Source: Ochromonadaceae sp. CCMP2298
Taxonomy: Eukaryota; Sar; Synurophyceae; Ochromonadales; Ochromonadaceae
Direction of reading: 5' to 3'
NCBI GenBank assembly: GCA_026770595.1
Contig: MU634162.1
Location: forward strand, 1 to 15,011
Length of the DNA: 15,011 nucleotides
Position 1 is the first letter of the stretch. Each line of letters begins with the position of its first letter. Of the stretch, positions 1 to 7,400 are shown one piece after another. The translations under genes were made by a program, and so were the position numbers. The notes beneath the pieces were generated by a model. The model worked only from the letters and a program-made list of their open reading frames with translations, had not been told where the DNA came from and made no database searches.

Positions 1-330
1 GAGTGCAGGGGGTGTGGGTGGTTCAGGCGTGGGGGGTGGGGGGTGGTTTGCAGTACGTAAAGTGGGCAGTGGAGGACGTGTGCGTACTGGGGGGGGGCTG
101 CGGGCAGTGCTGTACGCGCAGAGTAGAGGGAGAGGAGATATGTGTGCAGTCTCCCGCCGCATCTACCCGGTGTACGAGACGAGGCGTTGCTGTTGTCGAG
201 GCGTAGAGGCGTACACAGGGTGCAGGGCGCAGATGCATAGGAGTAGATGCATACACATATGCAGAACCGGAGAGATGAGGGGTAGAGAGACGAGCAGAGA
301 TGCGGCGGCGCAGACAACAGTTGGTGGCTA
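1..330. other. G-rich low-complexity tract, no supported gene
   Basis: The plus strand is strongly G-rich near the start, with runs of six to eight G at about 31-46 and 90-97. Further on it is a purine-rich mix with repeated GAGG, GTAG and GTACG words. Several overlapping frames stay open only because of this composition, and none shows a recognisable domain. The G runs could form G-quadruplexes or be the edge of a minisatellite. It may also be the edge of a gene lying outside the window. I cannot decide from the sequence. Confidence 0.4.
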
Positions 331-1012
331 AACTCTTCAGTCCCGCCCTAAACCTTTATCATACCGCTGTTCGTTCAATCTGTATTTGGAGGTATAAGGT
401 GTATTTTTGGATGTTGTCTGCCTCGGGAACCTGGGAAGTAGGGGCTTGGGGGGTCTGGGAACCTGGATGGCTGGAATTCCAGTTGACGAGAGGAGCCGAG
501 GAGGTGCCACGGAGGAAGTGTGAATCCAGTGGAATGAATGCAACAGCCTTTTCTGCGAGATTGGTCAGAATTTTATCCAAGTGAGGCTCTCTGCTCTCTC
601 ATCAAAGAAGTGCCCCAAAAACAGTAACCGTAACTGTGGGTGCGGTGGGAGGGGTGGTAATAGCATCAGCTGTGACAGCGCTGGCAGCAGCGTCAGCAGC
701 ATAATATGTACCCGATGAAGCAACAACATCTAGCAGTTCACGAACACTGCATATTCGTTCGAAAAATAATCCCGCAATCCCTACTTGTAGATAGTACACA
801 AATAGAGGCAATAAGTTTAATTTTCACGGTACGAGTGAAGTGGTCGCAGATGCCGCTGCTCTTTGACGAGGGATAAATCCTTCCTTCTTTCCTTGCGCAA
901 TGCCCAACGCATTGACTGATTGAGCATGTTCAAGGGGGTGGCGAGAAGGAAAAGGGGTCTTCCTTCCTCTCCTTCTCCCTCTCCCTCTCTCTCTATATAT
1001 ATTTATTTTTTC
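331..1012. other. No supported gene; pyrimidine-rich tract near the right end
   Basis: This 0.7-kb stretch has only short ORFs without recognisable domains. A minus-strand 69-codon frame (602-811) is rich in Ala, Thr and Val toward its C-terminus but has no supporting feature, so I do not call it a gene. The words GGGAACCTGG recur at about 425 and 457. From about 958 to 1000 there is a CT-rich microsatellite-like run (TCTCCCTCTCCCTCTCTCTC) that passes into a short TA run. Nothing else stands out. Confidence 0.4.
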
Positions 1013-1029
1013 AACCCTGAAATCCAAAA

Positions 1030-1260
1030 GTGAGAAAATTTCTCACCAAAATTCTCGTAATGATTTTTTTTCATCCTGCTGAGCAGTCCAATACCAAGCT
1101 TTCCTTGCTCTCCCTGTCTGCCGGCTGGGGTTTGCGTACGATAATTGAGAAAACTTCTCATAATGACTAATTTTCTCCCCCTGCAGAGCATCCGAATGCA
1201 CAGACAGCTTGCTTGCTCGTCCTGTTAGCCGGCTGGGGCCCGCGACCTGCTTCCTATCCA
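1030..1260 (+). repeat. Two tandem repeat units, each palindrome plus core
   Basis: Two related units follow each other. The first starts at 1030 with the 17-bp odd palindrome GTGAGAAAATTTCTCAC, then an ATTCTCGTAATGA-like segment, then a stretch at 1103-1140 resembling the core block. The second starts near 1146 with TTGAGAAAACTTCTCATAAT and passes into the full core from 1199. The shared order (palindrome, ATAATGA word, CTGC-AG word, CTTGCTC...CCGGCTGGGG) shows they are copies of one unit of roughly 115 bp that have diverged. Short frames on the minus strand through this block are also repetitive and are not taken as genes. Confidence 0.7.
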
Positions 1261-1315
1261 CCTACAAACACCTACCTGCCTCTGGACCGAACACTTACAC
1301 CTACTCCTGGCTATT
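1199..1315 (+). repeat. 117-bp core repeat, left copy (inverted to 14886-15002)
   Basis: The block runs from CACAGACAGCTTGC to CTCCTGGCTATT. Its reverse complement recurs at 14886-15002 with the same length, no indel and 7 mismatches by hand count (about 94% identity). A diverged partial copy lies just upstream at 1103-1140. On its inner side it is followed directly by GAG...CTC palindromic modules, as is the right copy. This is a dispersed, probably tandemly arranged repeat; I do not recognise the family. Confidence 0.85.
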
Positions 1316-1420
1316 GTGAGATTTCAAACCTACTCATAGTGAGATTCCAAACTCATGGTGAGAAATTTCTCAACCTCATCTCGATGTGAGTAATTTAGTG
1401 AGAAATTTTCTCAGGATCTT
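1316..1420. repeat. Palindromic GAG...CTC modules, left array
   Basis: A run of short imperfect inverted repeats, each beginning GTGAG and ending CTCA. Starts of GAG are seen at 1318, 1341, 1360, 1388 and 1400. The best are TGAGAAATTTCTCA (1359-1372), a perfect palindrome, and GTGAGAAATTTTCTCA (1398-1413), which is nearly the reverse complement of the 1030 palindrome. Spacing is less regular here (12-28 bp) than in the right array at 14585-14860. Confidence 0.75.
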
Positions 1421-1608
1421 TTGTAGGTGTCATATTCTTCTTCTTCAGCTCGTCTGAAGAGCTGTTGTTTAGAAGAATTTTGTCCGTGCTTGAAGGTCTT
1501 GACCAGCACAGCCAGCTCGTCACACTTTCCTTTACCTTTGCGATACAAATGAATCCCGAACAGTGAGGACCTTAGGAGTAAACGTGCAGTTAAACTGTTG
1601 AATCTCAT
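1411..1608 (-). pseudogene. 65-codon ORF fragment ending in the palindrome array
   Basis: The minus-strand frame runs from 1608 to a stop whose TGA is the first part of a TGAGAAAATTTCTCAC palindrome. Its second half is basic and acidic in blocks (a GKGK stretch, then an EEEE run near the end) and does not look like simple repeat translation. The stop is supplied by the palindrome, so the frame may be a gene end overwritten or capped by the repeat. No family is recognised, no splice structure could be built, and it may equally be a chance frame. Confidence 0.2.
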
Positions 1609-1917
1609 TTTATGAACGGCCTCGTATCTTTAGGACCCTCAACCCTTCTCTTAGTCCCTTACAGAGCTCACTGCTTTCTTCGTGGGAGAAACGCCCAAAT
1701 AAGGATTTAGACCAAAATCGAAAATATAGGGCTTCAAGGAAGGGGGCAGAGGGGCAAGACAGCAAGAGCTTGCATTTCCAGTGGGTTTCACAAAGCGCCT
1801 GGCTGCATCACAAAGTGCCTGGCCAACTTTCACAAAAAAAAGGCATAAACAGCGCCGAAATAATGAAATATACCATCCTAAAGAAGTGGCAATCCTGATC
1901 GATACATGCAATTCTAT
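1609..1917. other. No supported gene
   Basis: A minus-strand frame of 102 codons (1651-1959) is open here but overlaps two repeats: the 1804-1830 dispersed word and the left arm of the 1918-2097 inverted repeat. It has no recognisable domain. Near 1787-1820 the words CACAAAGCGCCTGG and CACAAAGTGCCTGG form a short diverged tandem pair. Confidence 0.4.
1804..1830 (-). repeat. Dispersed 25-bp word, copy 1
   Basis: Read on the minus strand this is AAAGTTGGCCAGGCACTTTG followed by TGATGC. Close copies lie on the plus strand at 3109-3135 and, more diverged, at 2200-2224. All three sit in the gene-free left third of the window, which suggests relics of one dispersed element. Confidence 0.55.
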
Positions 1918-2097
1918 GCCAATTTTAGTAGAGTAATGAGATAATTGCAAATCTAGCACACGCGTTGTTGTTGATTGAATCGGAGATCAGATTTCTGTTT
2001 TTAAGATAACCGGATCTAGTGAATCTCCCATTCAATCAACAACAATGCATGTACTAGATCCACAATCATCTCATTACTCTACTATACTAAAATTGGG
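1918..2097. repeat. Fold-back inverted repeat, arms about 65 bp, loop about 49 bp
   Basis: The inner arms are a perfect 16-bp match: TTGTTGTTGATTGAAT at 1965-1980 against ATTCAATCAACAACAA at 2030-2045. Similarity continues outward with mismatches. The left arm contains CAATTTTAGTAGAGTAATGA from 1919, and the right arm contains TCATTACTCTACTATACTAA near 2070-2090. Inside the loop, GGAGAT (1982-1987) can pair with ATCTCC (2023-2028). The form is that of a fold-back or MITE-like element. Its ends and any target-site duplication are unclear. Confidence 0.7.
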
Positions 2098-2199
2098 GGA
2101 TAAGTTTACTGATTCACCTCTGTTGACTGAAAATACCCTTCTGACAAATACTGCCAAAATGGCGGGAGGGGCCCCACGAGCTCGGTATTGCAAAATGGC

Positions 2200-2224
2200 C
2201 CAAATCGGACAGGTGCTTTGTGCT
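2200..2224 (+). repeat. Dispersed 25-bp word, copy 2 (diverged)
   Basis: CAAATCGGACAGGTGCTTTG then TGCTG resembles the words at 1804-1830 (minus) and 3109-3135 (plus), with several mismatches. It is the weakest member of the set. Confidence 0.35.
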
Positions 2225-2361
2225 GACTAGAACTCCAGCTGCACCGCACCGATGCCCTTGGAACTGCGTGAGTAGCTGAGAAAAAACTTCTGGTCGTAGG
2301 CTCCTCGAGTTGCAGGCTGGATCGTTGACTCGTCGAGGTAGATAGGCCGCCGATGATGGGA

Positions 2362-2412
2362 GGATCCAGGATTCCAGATTTTTTGTGAACGTGACACGAG
2401 ATATTGTGGATG
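2362..2412 (+). repeat. Direct repeat of about 51 bp, copy 1
   Basis: It begins GGATCCAGGATTCCAGATTT and ends GAGATATTGTGGATG. A second copy lies 170 bp downstream at 2532-2582, roughly 80% identical by eye. On the minus strand both copies stay open in frame and give related peptides sharing QYL, RS, KI and NPGS residues. Confidence 0.6.
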
Positions 2413-2531
2413 ACGCGACAAAGCAAGGATGTTTCGACACAATTTGGTCAAGCATACAATTCCGCGGAAAGTGGTCCAAGGGATTGTCTGTCAGGCGAGT
2501 GGTTCTTTCGTTATGGTGTGTGAGAGTGCGC

Positions 2532-2582
2532 GGATCCGGGATTCAAGATTTTGTGTGAACGGCCATGGAGATATTGTCGATG
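2532..2582 (+). repeat. Direct repeat of about 51 bp, copy 2
   Basis: It begins GGATCCGGGATTCAAGATTT and ends GAGATATTGTCGATG, matching 2362-2412. The flanks of the two copies do not obviously match, so this is a short duplicated module rather than a long tandem unit. Confidence 0.6.
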
Positions 2583-3108
2583 GCTATAGCAGTGCAGTTT
2601 TAACGACGGAAATTGATCTAGCACACAAATCAAATGAATGTAGTCTAAGGGATAGCGTTTTAATGGCTCACTCGCTGAGAAGAGCTGGCGCTGGTGCGAG
2701 GCTTCCCGATGGATGTGCAGACACAACTTCACATAAACAAAAGTCGAGGTACAAAGGACGTATTCCTTTAAAAATTGGAGGGTATTGAGTGAGGCAGGCG
2801 ACTTTACGATTGCGTGAATGAGAAATTGCTAGATTTATATGTAGCTATAGATATATACCATTATGTATGCTATTTTAGATTCGGCGGAAAACGGTTATTT
2901 TACGCCTTTTTACACCCTCAGCAACTGCTGTTTGAAATCAATAATCAAGAGTCAGCATAGGTTCCTAGCAGACGCGAGCTTATCCCCCAAACCACGCTAG
3001 CGTGCCCACCGATATTGGCATAAAATTGATGTGTCGACAAGGGTTTGTCACTTCTTTAGGATGATCTGTTTCGTCAATTTAGGCGCCTTTTGTCGCGCTT
3101 CCTCAATA
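2583..3108. other. No supported gene
   Basis: A mixed AT-rich stretch with a TA-rich run around 2835-2880. The plus frame at 2429-2788 crosses the second direct repeat and has no recognisable domain. I see no structured repeat, RNA gene or splice pattern here. Confidence 0.4.
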
Positions 3109-3135
3109 AAAATTGGCCAGGCACTTTGTGACGCC
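3109..3135 (+). repeat. Dispersed 25-bp word, copy 3
   Basis: AAAATTGGCCAGGCACTTTG then TGACGC. It matches the minus-strand copy at 1804-1830 closely and the copy at 2200-2224 weakly. Confidence 0.55.
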
Positions 3136-3179
3136 CAACTGGATTTCAACTTTTCAGAGAGGGACCTTTCGCAGACCCT

Positions 3180-3624
3180 TGAAGTTTGCGGCGGCAATTT
3201 ATGGACCAGGAACGTAATCTAAGGGGAACTTGGGAATTAATGACTGGAAGCTTGGAATCCTTGCAGCGAGCGATCATTCAGCGAGTGATATCTTCCTGGT
3301 TTCAGTTCATCAGAGCTCCATCTGTGCTCGGCTTCCCTCCGCACTCGCTTGAGGGTGTTCGCAAACTTACTGGCGTTTGGGGCCATACTGTCACTCTACT
3401 GGGACCACTGAATGGTTAACGCAGCGATGTGTGATCTGCGCTCAGCGCACTCTCGATCTGCCCTCAGCCTTCGCACGCAGGTGATCTTCTCGATCTGCCG
3501 ATCTGCACCTGCCTGCTCCCCTTGCCTGCTGCGAAAACTAACTGCCGAGGCAAAAATTGACGGCAGTTTCACTTCTGGCCCGATTTCGATTCCCTGTTCT
3601 TAAAATTGCCGCCGCAAACTTTTG
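3180..3624. mobile_element. MITE-like element with about 20-bp inverted ends
   Basis: The left end AAGTTTGCGGCGGCAATTTA (3182-3201) is matched in reverse by TAAAATTGCCGCCGCAAACT (3601-3620), so inverted ends enclose about 400 bp. GACCCT occurs just outside each end (3174-3179 and 3625-3630), which fits a 6-bp target-site duplication. That is inference, since GACCCT also recurs elsewhere nearby. The inside holds only short frames, so the element would be non-autonomous. The interior has repeated GATCTGC words around 3430-3505. Confidence 0.5.
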
Positions 3625-3628
3625 GACC

Positions 3629-3815
3629 CTAAGGGCGTTTCTTATTTAGGCTCCAGGACACGAAGGACAAAAAGACGTTGTGCGTTACGCGTGGGTTTCG
3701 TCTTTTTTGTCTTTCAAAATGCCGAAGACCTTTGCAATGTCCACGCTTTGGCCAAGGACTAAAAAGACAAAAAAAATGTCTTTTGGACGACGCCTAAACA
3801 AGAAACGCCCTAAAG
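3629..3815. mobile_element. Fold-back or MITE-like element with about 23-bp inverted ends
   Basis: CTAAGGGCGTTTCTTATTTA (from 3629) is matched in reverse by TAAACAAGAAACGCCCTAAA (3795-3814). Similarity continues inward less perfectly, as GGACAAAAAGAC on the left against GTC-TTTT-GTCC-like sequence on the right, so most of the 187 bp could fold on itself. It starts 5 bp after the preceding element ends, so the two may be nested or sequential insertions. No coding capacity is credible. Confidence 0.55.
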
Positions 3816-4078
3816 CGAATCAACGATCACTCTCACTCCTAACTAACGAGCTGGTCCGGCCAAGAAACCGATATTTTTGTCTCGTACCCACTTTTGTCCA
3901 GGTGGAAAAACGCAAAAAAGCAATTATTTTCTTGGTAAACACATGCTTTTTCGAAACTTTTCATCATAAAAACATCTTTTTTCGGCAACATTTGGGAGCG
4001 AGGGAGTCTAGAATCGTTTTTGTCACGCTGTTGTAGCTCCGTTAGTCGATTGTAGTAGCGGGAAAGATAGCTTAGACC
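3816..4078. other. AT-rich spacer, no supported gene
   Basis: Contains A and T runs around 3915-3985. The plus frame running from 3680 to 4036 spans the previous fold-back element and is rich in Lys and Phe because of composition. No domain or splice structure is seen. Confidence 0.4.
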
Positions 4079-4238
4079 CTGTTCTATCGACGTATTGTGG
4101 GACCCTGAGCTACTTCGCTGTAGAATTCGAGGTACAGCCGCTCAAAAAATCCCGATCCGAGCAGGGGGGTCAGATTTCGGCCTCTTGCGTCCGGGGACCC
4201 GGAATTTCTCCTGGGTCCCACTATACGTCGATAGACAG
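4079..4238. mobile_element. Fold-back or MITE-like element with about 26-bp inverted ends
   Basis: TCTATCGACGTATTGTGGGA (from 4083) is matched in reverse by TCCCACTATACGTCGATAGA (4216-4235), with one mismatch in the core. The match extends to GGACCC at the inner side and CTG at the outer side. The whole is 160 bp and non-coding. It lies about 210 bp upstream of the start of the fucosyltransferase-like gene, so it may fall in or near its promoter. Confidence 0.6.
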
Positions 4239-4451
4239 TTCAAAGACCTTTAATTTGGCCTACTGGACTCTCAAAAAAGACTAAAAATTGGCGTGACAAA
4301 ATGGGTTCCAATCTTTTTTCCTTTGGACAGCTCGTTCTCTCTCTCTCTCCACTTTGCGTCAAAGATTGCGAGCTGCGGGAAGTGTCAGTGTCATGGCCCC
4401 AGCCTCAACGGGCCCTGCGTTTTAGCGAGCCGGTCGTGCACTGCAGAGTCG

Positions 4452-7400
4452 ATGCGTGGGGGTGGATCTCCTGGCTTTGGAGTGATGAAGAGCTCGACAT
4501 GGTTCTTCCTGGGAATGCTTGCGGGCGCGATGCTGTTTCTGCTGTCCAACGTGGCTCTCCACTACCTTCCGGAGCATGCGAAATCGGCTGGGGGCGCGGA
4601 CAGTGCGAGGGGGGTCGTGGGCCGAGGAATCCGCGAACGAGGCGTGAAGGCTGAGCAGGCGGTGCACCGGGCCAAGGACGTGCGACAGAGATGCAGGGCC
4701 GAGTTCCCACTTAAGTGCGATATGTACCCATATGTGCGTTACTGGAACAGACGCTTCTATCCCGAGGACTGCCACGTGTCCCCGCTGAGACCCAACACAT
4801 CCTTGGGGCAGAGGTATGTCGTGTTCGAGCCCGACATTGGAGGCTTCGACGACCAGCGCATGGCCTTCGAGACCGTCGCGCTGTTCGCCCATGCAACGGG
4901 AAGGACGCTGGTGCTACCGCAGGGGCGATCCTCGTTCGCGCACTTCGACCTGGACAAGCTCAGCGAGGCCCTCTCCGTCATCCCCATGCAGCGCTTCTTG
5001 CAGGAGGTGGCGGGTCAGGGGCTGCTGAAGATACCACTGCCGGGGACTGGGCCTGGGGATCCTGGGGATGTGTCTGTCGCCTCGCGCGCCCTGGCGAAAG
5101 ATCTTACGCAGCTGGGGCAGTATCTGCAGCAGGCCTGCTACTCCAGGCAGTGGAGCCCCTCCCAGAGCTTCGTCTCTTTCAACCTCACCTCCTCCGCCGC
5201 CTCCGCCGCCTCCCACAGGCAGGCCGCGCAGATGCTCCCGCACCGCACCCCCATCCCTTACGACCTTATGCAGCACGAGCGCGCCATCTTCTTCCCCAGC
5301 CGCGCCTCCAACCGCCTCCTCGTGAATTTCTACAGCTACCTCTACTGGGCAGACCCACACCTGGACCGTGTCTACAAGCGCATCGCACGAGATAGGCTGC
5401 GCTACGCTGACGACATATTCTGCTCAGCGGGGGGGGTGGTAAAGCTGCTGCACCAGCAGGCGGCACTCGTGGGGGGCAGGGATACGGCCGTACAGAACGA
5501 TAGTGACAGCAGCAGTGACAGCAACGTAAACTTCGGTGCGACGTACCACGCATTCCACATCAGGCGCGGCGACTTCATCATCGGCTTCCCGGAGATGGCG
5601 GCCTCGGGACAGGAGATCTGGGACTTCACGCAGCACCTACTGGACCCCCACGTCTCCAGGCTGATCTACATCGCCACCAACGAGCCCGATCGAGACTTCT
5701 TCAAGCCCTTCATGCAGGCCCCCTACACGGTGCGCTTTCTGGATGAGCTGGATGAGAACTTCCCCCCCCCCCGCCTCCGGGGGAACGTGGACATTAATGC
5801 CAACGGGCGGGACATGATCGCTCAAATCGTATGTGCCAACGCACATACTTTTATTGGCACGCCGCTGAGTACGTTCACCAACTACATCACCAGGCTGAGA
5901 GGTAAATATAATACTGACTATAATACTTACTATAATACTTACTATAATACTTACTATAATACTTACTATAATACTTACTATAACATTTACTATAATACTT
6001 ACTATACCCTCTCTGTAATACTTACTAGGCTGAGAGGTACTACCTGTATATTGAATTGCTGTACGCACCACCTTATCACCTTATCTACCACATTATCTGC
6101 TAATCCACTCTATACGACTATCACATCAGGCTACTACCGTGACGGTCGCTACGCCCACACCTACCTGTGGAAGCCCAATGTCATGTACAGCCTGCAGACG
6201 GAGAGGGACCTGGGCGGGGCGACGTGGGAACGCGAGTACAGCATCGCTGCTGTGGATATCGACGACGCGGTGGGGACAGCGGGGGTAGGGGCAGGGGTAG
6301 GGGCCACCCCGCAGGACCAGGCAGCCCACTGGTCGGGTGAGACACAGTCACAGGGGAACTTAGGAAACTCCTCCGATGCAGACATGGATGTGGATGTGGG
6401 CGGTATGAGTTGCAGGGCGGTGTTCCCACTCAAGTGCGACATGTACTCCTACGTGCGCTACTGGAACCGGCGCTTCTACCCCGAGGACTGCTACATCTCG
6501 CCCCTGAGGCCCGTCAACGCGTCCTGGGCGCAGCAGAAGTACCTCGTGTTTGAGCCAGGTAAGAGGGATGGATAAGAGGGATGGATAAGAGGGAGGCGTG
6601 AGGTCGTTTGTACTCAATCTAAAACACACACTCTTACACACACACACGCACGTTTGAAGACGTCGGCGGCTGGAACAACAAGCGCATGGCCTTGGAGACC
6701 ACCATACTCCTAGCGCACGCCACCGGCCGCACACTCGTCATCCCGCCGCGCATAACGCTCACCCGCCTCGTGTGGAACGAAGAAAACCCCTCCACCTATG
6801 AGACCTTTCTGGACTTCGGGAAGCTGGCAGAGGGTCTGAATATGATCACCATGGACCAGTTCCTGGAGAACGTGGCCAAGCCGGGGTTGCTGCGGGCGCC
6901 CTACCCCTCCAACCTGTCTCAGGACGAACTCTCCCTGCACGCCTACCTGGAGAAGGCCTGCGGGCAGCAGCAGTGGAATACGCAGGAGCACTTTATAGGC
7001 TTAAACATAACCAGCAACTCTCTCTCGTTCGACTCCACCCAGACAAGCCGGCGGTACAGGCAAATGGGCTTCCGGGGCCGCAGAGTCATCCCCTACGACG
7101 CCAAAATGCACAGCGAGACAGCCCTGTACGTCGACCAGCAAGACCCCGCCCGCAGGCTGCTCACCACCTTCTACAACTACCTCTACTGGGCAGACGTCCA
7201 CCTAGAGCAGGTGTACAGGCGCCTCGTGCGGGACAGGCTGCGCTACGCGGACGACATTTTCTGCGCGGCGGGGCGGGTGGTGAGGCTGCTGCACCAGGAC
7301 GCGGCAGGCATGAGCAACAAGCCCGTGCAGTCTGCCTCCCGCTACGACCGCATGTCCCGAGGCGGGGACACCAGCCAAGACGCCACCTACTTTGCCTACC

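Noticed and set aside
1651-1959. 102-codon minus-strand frame as a gene
   Set aside because: It begins in one arm of a fold-back repeat and crosses a dispersed repeat word; no domain is seen.
3680-4036. 118-codon plus-strand frame as a gene
   Set aside because: It spans a fold-back element and AT-rich spacer, has composition-driven Lys/Phe runs and no domain.
5902-6129. Reading intron 1 as coding sequence because the frame is open
   Set aside because: Copy B shows the flanking residues TRLRG and GYYRDGRY joined by a spliced intron at the same codon, and the extra sequence is a simple repeat. Retention stays possible as a variant and is listed as a finding.
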